NCBI RefSeq assembly: GCF_006715395.1
Contig: NZ_VFNC01000003.1
Span: 1 to 64,000, forward strand
Reading direction: 5' to 3'
Length of the DNA stretch: 64,000 nt
Origin: Streptomyces sp. SLBN-31
GTDB lineage: Bacteria; Actinomycetota; Actinomycetes; Streptomycetales; Streptomycetaceae
The notes beneath the pieces were generated by a model. It was not told the origin of the DNA and made no database searches. It saw only the letters and a program-made list of their open reading frames with translations. Numbering within the stretch: position 1 is the stretch's first letter; each line of letters opens with the position of its first letter. The position numbers and the translations under genes were made by a program. Positions 30,686 through 39,422 of this stretch are shown piece after piece.

Positions 30686-33265
30686 CTATTCGGTGGCGAT
30701 GGCGTTCAGGACGTTCATCCGGCCCGCCCGGAACGCCGGGATCAGTGCCGCGAACAGGCCCACGAAGGCCGATCCGAGGAAGACCGCGATGATCGTCGGC
30801 CAGGGGATGTCCAGGACCTTCAGGCCCTCCAGGGCGAGCAGCTTCTGGGCCGTGGCGCCCCAGCCCATGCCCAGTCCCAGGCCCAGCAGGGCGCCGAAGA
30901 GGGCGATGACGACCGACTCCATGCGGATCATGCGGCGCAGCTGGCGGCGGGAGAGGCCGATGGCCCGCATCAGGCCGATCTCCCGGGTCCGCTCCACCAC
31001 CGACAGGGCCAGGGTGTTCACCACACCCAGGATCGCGACGATGATCGCCAGGGCGAGCAGGCCGTAGATCATGTTCAGCAGCTGGCCGATCTGGTCCTTC
31101 AGCGCCTGCTTGTAGTCGGTCTGGTCGCGCACCTTGTACTGCGGGTAGTCGTGCAGCGCGGACTTCAGCGACTTGTACGCGGCGTCCTGCTGCCCCTTCT
31201 CGGCGGTGGCGAAGACCAGCTGGTCGAGGGGCATCTTGTCGGCCGGGACGTACTTGGCGAGCGTCGTGATCGACGTGTACTTGGCGCCCTGGTCGATCAC
31301 CACGTCACTGCTGGTGATCGCGCGGACGGTCAGGTCGGCGGTGCGGCCGCCCTGGAAGGCGACCTTGATCTTCGAGCCGAGGTGGATGTCGTGTGCCTTG
31401 GCGAACTTCTCGTGCACCGACATGGAGTCGGGGCGGTAGGCGTCCTCGAGGTTGCCGGCGACCGTCTTGGTGCGCAGGTCCGTCGCGTACGTCGGGTCGG
31501 CCGCCGTGATGTCGGTGTCCTTGAGGAGCTTGCCGTCGGGCGTGGTGTAGTCGGCCTGAGTCGACCGGTACTCGGTGACCCGCGCCAGTCCCGGCGTGTC
31601 CTTGACCGCCTTGACCGCCTGCGGGGTCACCAGCTGCCCGCTGTCGGACTGGATGATGAAGTCCGTGCCGACGGTCTTGTCGAGCTGGTCGGTCGCGGAG
31701 GCGACCATGGAGGAGCCGACGACCGACAGGCAGGCGACCAGCGCGAGCCCGATCATCAGGGCGGCGCCCGTGGCGCCGGTGCGGCGCGGGTTGCGCAGTG
31801 CGTTGCGCTCGGCCATGCGGCCGACCGGACCGAACATCCGCAGCAGTACGGCGCCCAGGACGCGCACCACACCGCCCGCGAGGAGCGGGCCGATGACGAC
31901 GAAGCCGATGAGCGAGAGCACGATGCCCAGGCCCAGCCACAGCGAGCCGTCGGCGGCCTTGCTGACGCCCGCGGCCAGGTAGAGGCAGTAGCCGCCGGCG
32001 CCGGTGAGGAGCACGCCCACCAGGGCCCGTACGCGGCCGGCCTTGGCGTCGGCGGGGGCGCCGGCGTCGCGCAGGGCGGCCATCGGGGAGACCTTCCCGG
32101 CCCGGCGGGCGGGCAGGTAGGCGGCGAGGACGGTGACGACGACACCGAGGATCAGGCCGACCACCGGGGTGGTCCAGGCGACCGTCAGATCGCTGGTCGA
32201 CAGGTGCATGCCCATGGAGCCCATGAGTTTCATCAGGCCGACCGCCAGGCCGACCCCCGCGCCGACCCCGAGGACGGATCCGAACAGGCCCAGCAGCAGC
32301 GCCTCGGCCAGCACCGACCGGTTGACCTGCTTCCGGCTCGAGCCGATGGCCCGCATCAGGCCGATCTCCCGCGTCCGCTGGGCGACCAGCATCGAGAAGG
32401 TGTTGATGATCAGGAAGATGCCGACCAGGAAGGCGATCCCGGCGAAGCCGAGCATCGCGTACTTCATGACGTTCATGAAGCCCTCGACGTCCTTCTGGTT
32501 GGCGTCGGCGGTCTCCTTGGCGGTCTGCACCTTGTAGCCGGTGCCGAGTTCGGCGAGGACGTTCTTCTTCAGCTGCGGGTCGGTCACCGCGGAGGCGGCC
32601 GTGACGTTGACGTTGGTGAAGACACCGGTCCTGCCGACGAGCGTCTGCTGGGCCGTCTTCGTGTCCAGATAGAAGATCGCCGCGCCGGGGTTGGTGACCT
32701 GGAAGTCGGCGATGCCCGAGATCTTCGCGCGGTGCGTGCCGACCGCGCTGATCACGGCGAGCTCGTCACCGAGCTTGAGGTGGTGCTTGTCGACGGTGTC
32801 GCGGTCCACCATCACCTGGTCGGGGCCCTTGGGCGCCGTACCGGAGGTGATCTTCATGGTGCGGGCGTCGTTGCCGTTCCAGCTGCCCACGATGGTGGGG
32901 GCGCCGCTGGAGGGCGAGAGGCTGTCCTTGTTGTCGTCGACGACGGTCACCGAGGTCGAGAAGACGGTGCCCTGGGCCGACTTCACGCCCTGGGCCGCGC
33001 GCACCTTGGTGAGCACGGAGGCCGGCATGACGGGCGGCCTGCCGTTGTCGGACGTCGTCTCACCGCTGTCCGAGGCGCCCTTGGCGCTGACGGTCACATC
33101 GGAGGAGGTGGCCTGGAACAGCTTGTCGAAGGTGGTGTTCATGGTGTCCGTGAACACCAGCGTCCCGCAGACGAAGGCGACGGACAGCAGGACGGCTATG
33201 GCCGACAGGGCCATGCGCCCCTTGTGCGCGAAGAAGTTGCGCAGGGAGGTCTTCAGGACGGTCAT
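30686..33265 (-). CDS. FtsX-family ABC transporter permease
   Basis: Permease of 859 residues with the duplicated MacB/FtsX plan: N-terminal membrane segment (MALSAIAVLLSVAFVCGTLVFT), a large extracytoplasmic domain, three membrane segments with core QRTREIGLMRAIGSSRKQVNRSVLAEAL, a central pair of helices, a second extracytoplasmic domain, and a C-terminal membrane triplet with ERTREIGLMRAIGLSRRQLRRMIRMESV. The start overlaps the ATPase stop by 4 bp (ATGA). It is the intact paralogue of the frameshifted permease at 646-3176. The substrate is unknown; no two-component system adjoins it. A strong hairpin terminates the operon. Confidence 0.93.
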   Translation of the reverse strand: MTVLKTSLRNFFAHKGRMALSAIAVLLSVAFVCGTLVFTDTMNTTFDKLFQATSSDVTVSAKGASDSGETTSDNGRPPVMPASVLTKVRAAQGVKSAQGTVFSTSVTVVDDNKDSLSPSSGAPTIVGSWNGNDARTMKITSGTAPKGPDQVMVDRDTVDKHHLKLGDELAVISAVGTHRAKISGIADFQVTNPGAAIFYLDTKTAQQTLVGRTGVFTNVNVTAASAVTDPQLKKNVLAELGTGYKVQTAKETADANQKDVEGFMNVMKYAMLGFAGIAFLVGIFLIINTFSMLVAQRTREIGLMRAIGSSRKQVNRSVLAEALLLGLFGSVLGVGAGVGLAVGLMKLMGSMGMHLSTSDLTVAWTTPVVGLILGVVVTVLAAYLPARRAGKVSPMAALRDAGAPADAKAGRVRALVGVLLTGAGGYCLYLAAGVSKAADGSLWLGLGIVLSLIGFVVIGPLLAGGVVRVLGAVLLRMFGPVGRMAERNALRNPRRTGATGAALMIGLALVACLSVVGSSMVASATDQLDKTVGTDFIIQSDSGQLVTPQAVKAVKDTPGLARVTEYRSTQADYTTPDGKLLKDTDITAADPTYATDLRTKTVAGNLEDAYRPDSMSVHEKFAKAHDIHLGSKIKVAFQGGRTADLTVRAITSSDVVIDQGAKYTSITTLAKYVPADKMPLDQLVFATAEKGQQDAAYKSLKSALHDYPQYKVRDQTDYKQALKDQIGQLLNMIYGLLALAIIVAILGVVNTLALSVVERTREIGLMRAIGLSRRQLRRMIRMESVVIALFGALLGLGLGMGWGATAQKLLALEGLKVLDIPWPTIIAVFLGSAFVGLFAALIPAFRAGRMNVLNAIATE

Positions 33266-34050
33266 GACGTACGCCCCCGGGCGTCGAAGTCCTTCATGCG
33301 GTCCAGGACGGCCTCGGCGGTCGGCCGCTGCATCTCGTCGACGATCCGGCCGTCGGCGAGGTACAGCACCCGGTCCGCGTACGAGGCCGCGACCGGATCG
33401 TGCGTGACCATCACGATGGTCTGGCCGAGCTCGTCGACGGACCGGCGCAGGAAGCCGAGGACCTCGGCACCCGCGCGTGAGTCGAGGTTTCCGGTCGGCT
33501 CGTCACCGAAGATGATCTCGGGGCGGGCGGCCAGTGCCCGGGCCACGGCGACACGCTGCTGCTGGCCGCCGGAGAGCTGGGCGGGCCGGTGCTTGAGCCG
33601 GTCGGAGAGGCCGACGGTGTCCACCACGCGCGCCAGCCACTGCTGGTCCGGCTTGCGGCCGGCGATGTCCATGGGCAGCGTGATGTTCTCGATCGCGTTC
33701 AGCGTGGGCAGCAGGTTGAACGCCTGGAAGATGAACCCGATCCGGTCGCGCCGCAGCCGGGTGAGCTTCTTGTCCTTCAGGCCGGTGATCTCCGTCTCGT
33801 CGAGGTAGATCTGCCCGGAGGTCACGGTGTCGAGCCCGGCGAGGCAGTGCATCAGCGTGGACTTGCCGGAGCCCGAGGGCCCCATGATCGCGGTGAACTG
33901 CCTGCGGGCGATGTCCACGTCCACGTGATCGAGGGCGACGACACGGGTCTCCCCGGCCCCGTACGCCTTGACGACCTGCCGCGCCCGCGCGGCAACGGCC
34001 GTACGCCCTCCAGTGCCCCCGTGCCTGGGAATGGTTACGGCCGATGTCAT
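33262..34050 (-). CDS. ABC transporter ATP-binding protein, MacB/LolD type
   Basis: ATPase of 262 residues. Walker A GPSGSGKSTLMHCLAG, Q-loop FQAFNLLPTL, signature LSGGQQQRVAVARALAA, Walker B IIFGDEPTGNLDSR and H-loop MVTHDPVAASYADR. A 25-residue N-terminal tail (MTSAVTIPRHGGTGGRTAVAARA) precedes the fold. The start at 34050 has AGGAGA 6 nt upstream, better than the longer in-frame options. First gene of a two-gene operon with the permease. The 409-bp upstream region, shared with the divergent MFS gene, holds several hairpins. Confidence 0.95.
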   Translation of the reverse strand: MTSAVTIPRHGGTGGRTAVAARARQVVKAYGAGETRVVALDHVDVDIARRQFTAIMGPSGSGKSTLMHCLAGLDTVTSGQIYLDETEITGLKDKKLTRLRRDRIGFIFQAFNLLPTLNAIENITLPMDIAGRKPDQQWLARVVDTVGLSDRLKHRPAQLSGGQQQRVAVARALAARPEIIFGDEPTGNLDSRAGAEVLGFLRRSVDELGQTIVMVTHDPVAASYADRVLYLADGRIVDEMQRPTAEAVLDRMKDFDARGRTS

Positions 34051-34459
34051 GGCATATCTCCTATGTCGGTCATTGGATGAGTCGCTTGGCCCCGGTTGCG
34101 CGAGCCGGTGTGCGTCCCGAACTGCTTCGACGATGAGTCTGGTCCCGCCAAGGGGTCCGGCGCGCTGGTGCCCGGCACCCTCTTCTACGGGGGAAAACCC
34201 CACCCCCGCCGGTTCGGTCAACCGCCCCCCAGCGGCGTAAAGCCAGGTTAAGGACGGACCCCGGGCTCTCTCGTCCTCCAGTGGGACGAACCCTCCCCGA
34301 GCCGTAGTACGGAGGAACCCCTAGGGGCAGTCCACCGACGGGTGGAGAGGGTCTCGGGGTTCTCTCCACCCACCGGCCCACCGAGCCTGCACCCTGCCGC
34401 TACGTGAGGGTCAATGGGAAGCTGTCCCGCGGCGGATAGGTGCAAGGGGAAGGAATCTC
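34051..34459. other. Divergent intergenic region between ABC and MFS genes with competing hairpins
   Basis: No gene is seen in these 409 bp. The notable structure is a 10-bp perfect stem, GGGTGGAGAG (34340-34349) with CTCTCCACCC (34362-34371), and an overlapping alternative stem TCCACC (34331-34336) with GGTGGA (34341-34346). The two cannot form together. They lie about 90-130 bp upstream of the MFS start in its transcript direction. Confidence 0.5.
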
Positions 34460-35965
34460 GTGGACCAGGGGGAGACCGGAATACAGGCCGCGGTGGCAGA
34501 GGAGCGGTCACCCGCGTCCACCGGCCGCAGAGGGGCCGTGGTCGCCGCGCTCATGCTCGCGATGGCACTGGCCGCCCTGGACTCCACCATCGTCTCCACG
34601 GCCGTTCCGCAGATCGTCGGCGACCTCGGCGGCTTCTCGTACTTCTCCTGGCTGTTCTCCGGCTATCTGCTCGCCGTCACCGTCACGCTCCCGGTGTACG
34701 GCAAGCTCTCCGACACCTTCGGCCGCAAACCGGTGCTGGTCGCGGGCGCGGCGGTGTTCCTGCTCGGCTCGCTGCTGTGCGCCGGGGCCTGGAACATGGG
34801 GGCGCTGATCGCCTTCCGCATCGTCCAGGGCCTGGGCGGCGGGGCCCTGCAGGGCACGGTCCAGACGCTGGCAGCGGACCTGTATCCGCTCAAGGAGCGC
34901 CCGAAGATCCAGGCCAAGCTGTCGACGGTGTGGGCGGTGTCGGCGGTGGCCGGCCCGGGCGTCGGCGGGGTGCTGGCGGCGTACGCCGACTGGCGCTGGA
35001 TCTTCCTCGTCAACCTGCCCATCGGCGCGGTGGCGTTGTGGCTGGTCATCCGCCATCTCCACGAGCCGGAACGGGAGTCGGCCGGCCGCCCGCGCATCGA
35101 CTGGGCGGGCGCGTTGGCGGTGTTCGCCTGCGGCGGTGTGCTGCTGACGGCCCTGGTGCAGGGCGGGGTGGCGTGGCCGTGGCTGTCGGCGCCGTCCGTG
35201 GCCCTGTTCGGTACGGGACTGGCGCTGGCCGGTGTCGTGGTCGTGGTCGAACGCCGGGCGGCCGAGCCGATCATCCCCGGGTGGGTGTGGCGGCGCCGGA
35301 CGATCGCGGCGGTCAATCTGGCGCTGGGCGCGCTGGGGCTGTTGATGGTGGCGCCGAGCGTGTTCCTGCCCACGTACGCGCAGTCGGTGCTCGGGCTGGC
35401 GCCCGTGGCGGCCGGATTCGTGCTGTCCGTGTGGACGTTGAGCTGGCCGGTGTCGGCGGCGCTCAGCCAGCACGTGTACGGCAGGATCGGCTTCCGCGAC
35501 ACGGCGCTGCTGGGCATCGGGACGGCGACGCTGATCCTGTTCGGTTTCCCGTTCCTGCCGTATCCGGGCTCCGCCTGGCAGCCCGCGCTGCTGATGCTGC
35601 TGCTGGGGGCGGCGCTGGGGCTGTTCCAGCTGCCGCTGATCGTCGGGGTGCAGTCGACGGTGGGCTGGGCGGAGCGCGGGACGGCCACGGCGTCGGTGCT
35701 CTTCTGCCGGCAGACCGGCCAGACGATCGGCGCGTCGGTGTTCGGCGCGGTGGCCAACGGGGTGCTGGCCTCCCGCCTGGGCGGTGCGAGCGACCTGGAC
35801 TCGGTGACGCGGGGGCTGGACGGCGACGGCGTGCCGGAGGCGACCCGGCACGCGATCGCGGACGCGGTGCACGCGGTGTACGTCGGCGCCGGGTGCGCGG
35901 CGGCGCTCGCCTTCGTGGTCCTGCTGCTTGTGGCGCCACGGCGTTTCCCGGTGCTCAAGGACTGA
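34460..35965 (+). CDS. MFS drug-exporter-like transporter (DHA2, 14-helix type)
   Basis: Membrane transporter of 501 residues. About 14 membrane segments are readable, beginning GAVVAALMLAMALAALDSTIVSTAVPQIV, which carries the DHA motif LDxTIVxxAxP; the loop motif GKLSDTFGRKPVL (motif A) follows segment 2, and the segment 5 motif AGPGVGGVLA is the antiporter motif C. Such proteins expel hydrophobic drugs or dyes by proton antiport. GTG start at 34460 after AAGGA. No local TetR regulator adjoins it; the leader hairpins may take part in control. The gene is monocistronic, followed by a 210-bp gap. Confidence 0.92.
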   Translation: MDQGETGIQAAVAEERSPASTGRRGAVVAALMLAMALAALDSTIVSTAVPQIVGDLGGFSYFSWLFSGYLLAVTVTLPVYGKLSDTFGRKPVLVAGAAVFLLGSLLCAGAWNMGALIAFRIVQGLGGGALQGTVQTLAADLYPLKERPKIQAKLSTVWAVSAVAGPGVGGVLAAYADWRWIFLVNLPIGAVALWLVIRHLHEPERESAGRPRIDWAGALAVFACGGVLLTALVQGGVAWPWLSAPSVALFGTGLALAGVVVVVERRAAEPIIPGWVWRRRTIAAVNLALGALGLLMVAPSVFLPTYAQSVLGLAPVAAGFVLSVWTLSWPVSAALSQHVYGRIGFRDTALLGIGTATLILFGFPFLPYPGSAWQPALLMLLLGAALGLFQLPLIVGVQSTVGWAERGTATASVLFCRQTGQTIGASVFGAVANGVLASRLGGASDLDSVTRGLDGDGVPEATRHAIADAVHAVYVGAGCAAALAFVVLLLVAPRRFPVLKD

Positions 35966-36058
35966 CGGCCAGGCCTCGGTTCCGGGCCTCGGGATCCACG
36001 CGATCGATGGGTTAACGCGGGTAACACCGCAGCTCAGCGTAGTAAGCGCGTACCGACC

Positions 36059-36098
36059 AGCCAGTTTGTGGAAAACCTCGCGCACCCCCCAACTGGCT
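36059..36098. promoter_or_regulatory. Inverted repeat upstream of the DUF485/symporter operon
   Basis: AGCCAGTT (36059-36066) and AACTGGCT (36091-36098) form a perfect 8-bp inverted repeat spaced by 24 nt, about 80 bp before the operon. The right arm runs into TAGTAA, a possible -10. Confidence 0.4.
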
Positions 36099-36175
36099 AG
36101 TAACGTGCGTGGCTCGCCCGCCCCCCACCTCCCTGCGGTCCCGCACCGGACCCGAGCCACGCAAGGAGCACCGGG

Positions 36176-36592
36176 ATGTCCCATGAGCCCCACGGCCCAT
36201 CCCCCGCTTACGACGCCACCTACCCGTGGCAGCCGCACACCGCGCCGCCGCAGCGCGTCGTCCCGCCCCGTCCGCCCCACCCGCCCCTCGGCCACCACAG
36301 CGACCTGCGCGTGCTGCGCAGCGCCTACCGCTGGCAGCGCCGTACCGCCGCACTCACCGCCTTCGGCTACTTCGTCCTCTTCCTGGTGCTGTCCGCCTTC
36401 GCCCCGTCGGTGATGACGACCGGCGTCGTGGACGGACTGCCCGCCGGACTGCTGCTCGCCCTCCTGCAGATCCCCGTCACCTGGCTGGCGATCGCACTGT
36501 ACGAGCGCACGGCCCGCCGCCGCGTCGATCCCATCGCGGACCGCATCCGCAAGCAGTCCGAACTGGACGCCAAGCGGGAGGCCCGGCGATGA
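36176..36592 (+). CDS. DUF485 small membrane protein, partner of the symporter
   Basis: Protein of 138 residues. A Pro/His-rich cytosolic N-terminus (45 residues) and the motif LRSAYRWQRRTAALTAFGYFVLFLVLSAFAP lead into two membrane helices (TAFGYFVLFLVLSAFAP and LPAGLLLALLQIPVTWLAIALYE), ending with a basic tail. DUF485 proteins are regularly encoded before acetate/monocarboxylate symporters (yjcH-actP in E. coli). The stop overlaps the symporter ATG (ATGA), giving translational coupling. It is probably an accessory subunit, but the mechanism is not known to me. Confidence 0.9.
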   Translation: MSHEPHGPSPAYDATYPWQPHTAPPQRVVPPRPPHPPLGHHSDLRVLRSAYRWQRRTAALTAFGYFVLFLVLSAFAPSVMTTGVVDGLPAGLLLALLQIPVTWLAIALYERTARRRVDPIADRIRKQSELDAKREARR

Positions 36593-38202
36593 CCAACGGC
36601 TTCAGCGGCAACGCGCAGGCGATGTCCCTCGTCGCGTTCTCCGCCATCGCCACCATCACGCTGCTGCTGTGCGTGATGACCGGCCCCGACCGGGACGACC
36701 TCGACGAGTTCTACACCGGCTACGGCTCCCTGTCCCCCATGCGCAACGGCCTGGCCATCGCGGGCGACTACATCTCCGCGGCAAGCGTCCTGGGCACCGG
36801 CGGGGTGATCGCCCTGTGCGGCTACGACGGCATCGTGCTGGCACTCAGCACCGCCCTGTCGCTGATGCTGCTGATGTTCCTGCTGGCCGAACCCCTGCGC
36901 AACGCGGGCCGGTTCACCATGGGCGACGCGCTGACCCGGCGGATGCCCGGACGCGCGGTGCGCATCACCGCGTGCGTGGTGACCATCGCCGCACTGCTGC
37001 CCCTGATGCTGGTCCAACTCGCCGGCACCGGACAGCTGCTGGCTTTCATCCTCGGCTTCTCCGGCGACTCGCTGAAGACGGGCTGCATCATCGGACTGGG
37101 CGCCCTGATGATCAGTTACGCGGCGATCGGCGGCATGAAGGGCACGGCCCTCATCCAGATCCTGAAGATGGTCATGCTGCTGGGCTCGGGAGCAGTGGTC
37201 GCCCTGCTGGTGCTGCGCCGCTTCGACTGGGACCCCGGCGCCCTCTTCCACGCCGCCGCCGCTCAGAGCGGGGTCGGCTCCCGGTTCCTGCACTCCGGCG
37301 TGCAGTTCGCCGGCAGCCCCAACCCCCGCCTGTACATGATCAGTTCGGAACTGACGGTCGTCATCGGCGGCGCCTGCCTCCCGCACGTCACGATGCGCAT
37401 GTACACCGCCAACAGCGCCCGCCAGGTGCGCCGGTCGATGTCCTGGGCGGTGTCGTCCGTCGTCGTGTTCGTCCTCATCATGACGGTCGTCGGCTTCGGC
37501 GCCACGGCGCTGATCGGACGGGCGGTCATCGCACAGGCCGACCCGCAGGGCAACACGGCGTACCTGCTGGGTTCACGGGCCGCGTTCGGCCCGGACGTCT
37601 CCACGGCGGAGACGTTCCTGTTCACCACCGTCACCACGGCGATCTTCCTGACGCTGCTCGCGTCCGTCGCCGGCATGATCCTCGCCTGCGCCAACTCCCT
37701 CGCCCACGACGTCTTCGCCACGCACATGCGGCAACTGACGGCCCGCCGCGAGATGGCGCTGGCCCGGGCCTCCGCGCTCGCGGTGGGCGCCCCGGCGATC
37801 CTCCTGGCCACCCTGGTCCAGCACCGCAGCCTGCAGCCCCTGGTGACACTGTCCTTCTGCCTGGGCGCCTCGGCCATCGCCCCGGCCCTGCTCTACAGCC
37901 TCTTCTGGCGCCGCTTCACACGGACGGGCCTGCTCAGCACCCTGATCGGCGGCACACTGTCCGTGCTCGTCGTGATGCCGGGCACGAACCTCGTCTCCGG
38001 CTCCCCCGTCTCCGCCTTCCCCGAGGCCGACTTCAACTGGTTCCACTTCACCACGACGGGCCTGCTCACCATCCCCCTCGGCTTCGCCTTCGGCTGGCTC
38101 GGCACGGTCTTGTCCGGCCGGCGCGCGTCGGAGGAACAGCGGCACGAGTACGAGGCCGTGGAGGGCTGGATCCTGGCGGGGGCCGTGCGCAGGGGCGGCT
38201 GA
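36589..38202 (+). CDS. Sodium:solute symporter, ActP/MctC-like monocarboxylate transporter
   Basis: Symporter of 537 residues with about 13 membrane segments. Diagnostic stretches are FYTGYGSLSPMRNGLAIAGDYISAASVLG near the start (SSS-family sodium site region), AVGLMISYAAIGGMKGTALIQ-like LGALMISYAAIGGMKGTALIQ, and CLPHVTMRMYTANSARQVRRSM, which is close to the acetate permease signature. The likely substrate is acetate or a related monocarboxylate. It is the second gene of the DUF485 operon, with a 4-bp overlap. It ends 94 bp before the convergent coiled-coil gene; I see no clear terminator between them. Confidence 0.9.
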   Translation: MTNGFSGNAQAMSLVAFSAIATITLLLCVMTGPDRDDLDEFYTGYGSLSPMRNGLAIAGDYISAASVLGTGGVIALCGYDGIVLALSTALSLMLLMFLLAEPLRNAGRFTMGDALTRRMPGRAVRITACVVTIAALLPLMLVQLAGTGQLLAFILGFSGDSLKTGCIIGLGALMISYAAIGGMKGTALIQILKMVMLLGSGAVVALLVLRRFDWDPGALFHAAAAQSGVGSRFLHSGVQFAGSPNPRLYMISSELTVVIGGACLPHVTMRMYTANSARQVRRSMSWAVSSVVVFVLIMTVVGFGATALIGRAVIAQADPQGNTAYLLGSRAAFGPDVSTAETFLFTTVTTAIFLTLLASVAGMILACANSLAHDVFATHMRQLTARREMALARASALAVGAPAILLATLVQHRSLQPLVTLSFCLGASAIAPALLYSLFWRRFTRTGLLSTLIGGTLSVLVVMPGTNLVSGSPVSAFPEADFNWFHFTTTGLLTIPLGFAFGWLGTVLSGRRASEEQRHEYEAVEGWILAGAVRRGG

Positions 38203-38296
38203 ACGACACCGGTCGGCGATCGTGAGGTTCGCGGTTCGGCCGGCCCGTGCGCTCACGCCCGAGGGCGCCACCGCCGTGGCCGCCCCCGCCCCGCGT

Positions 38297-39184
38297 TCAC
38301 TCCCCCTGCGTCGACCCCGTCAACGCCGTGAGGCTGCTCCGTACGAAGTCCATCTGCGCCTGCACGTCGTCCCACCGCTCACCGTGCGCGCGCAGCACCT
38401 GCTCCGTCTCCCGGGCGATCCGCTCCTCCCGCAGCCGCGCCTCCGCCAGAATCTCGGCGGCACGCGCGCGTGCCTCCTCCTGGCAGCGGCGCCCGGACTC
38501 CTCCGCCTCCCCGAACGCCCGCTTCGCCTCCGACAGCGCCTGCTCCGCCAGCGCCACCCGCTCGGCCTCCCGCGCCGCCGCCGCGTCCACGCGCTCGCTC
38601 TCCGCCCGCTCCGCCTCCTCCCAGCGCTCGGCGAGCTCCTTGGCCTGCTCGGCGAGCGTCGCGGAGGTGCGGCGGCGCACTTCCCGCAGCGCGCCCAGAG
38701 CCTCACCGCGCCTCTCCTTCACTTCACGCCGGGCGGAGACGCGGATCTCGTCGGCCTCGGCGCGCGCGGCGAGGAGGCATTGACGGGCGCGTTCGTCGGC
38801 GTCGGCGCGCACTGTGTCGGCGTGCGCCTGTGCGGCGTCGCGCACGCCGTGGGCGCGCTCCTGCGCCTCTTCCGCAAGGCGTTGCGCCTCCTGTCGCGCG
38901 CCCTCCCGCACGGCAGCCGCCTCCTCCTGGGCGAGCTGGAACAGGCGGCGCGCGCCCTCCCCGAGCGTCTCGTAGGCCTGCGGCGCGAGCCGCGTCACCG
39001 CCTCCCGCAGCCGCGCCGCCTCCTCCTCCATCTCCCGGGTGAGCACGGTGAGACGGGCGGCCCGCTCCCAGGCGGCGTCCCGGTCGTGGGAGAGGGCGGC
39101 GGCGTAGGCGTCGACCTGATCGGGGCGGTAACCGCGCCCCCGTGCGGCCCCGAAGCCGTGGGGCGAGACCGATGCGCTGCTCAT
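38297..39184 (-). CDS. DivIVA/Scy-like coiled-coil protein ("cellulose-binding protein" family)
   Basis: Protein of 295 residues that is almost wholly predicted coiled coil. The N-terminal GFGAARGRGYRPDQVDAYAAALSHDRDAAWERAARLTVLTREMEEE resembles the DivIVA membrane-targeting start and is typical of Streptomyces proteins labelled cellulose-binding; the remainder is continuous Ala/Glu/Arg heptads such as EEAAAVREGARQEAQRLAEEAQERA. No enzymatic motif or membrane segment is present. A cytoskeletal or polar-scaffold role, like Scy or FilP, is inference. It is transcribed alone from the minus strand and is separated from the SUKH locus upstream by a terminator. Confidence 0.75.
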   Translation of the reverse strand: MSSASVSPHGFGAARGRGYRPDQVDAYAAALSHDRDAAWERAARLTVLTREMEEEAARLREAVTRLAPQAYETLGEGARRLFQLAQEEAAAVREGARQEAQRLAEEAQERAHGVRDAAQAHADTVRADADERARQCLLAARAEADEIRVSARREVKERRGEALGALREVRRRTSATLAEQAKELAERWEEAERAESERVDAAAAREAERVALAEQALSEAKRAFGEAEESGRRCQEEARARAAEILAEARLREERIARETEQVLRAHGERWDDVQAQMDFVRSSLTALTGSTQGE

Positions 39185-39356
39185 CCTGGAACCCCTCTAC
39201 GCCGAACGGACACGAAAAGATGATTGCGCGCACATCTTGAGGTATCGGACGTAAGTGTTCATAACGCGACACTCCGCGCACGGGTCACGGTCGGGGCGCC
39301 CGCGCCGCCACGGAGAGCGCGCGCACGCAAAAGGACCGGGCCGGCGCACGCAAAAA

Positions 39357-39389
39357 GGCCGGGCCCGGTCACAACGACCGGGCCCGGCC
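39357..39389 (-). terminator. Terminator of the WHH-SUKH / Imm35-deaminase-SUKH operon
   Basis: A 14-bp perfect stem (39357-39370 with 39376-39389) and 5-nt loop; on the minus strand a run of five T follows. Confidence 0.88.
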
Positions 39390-39422
39390 CGAGGAACCGC
39401 TCACGCGGGCGTCAACACGACG

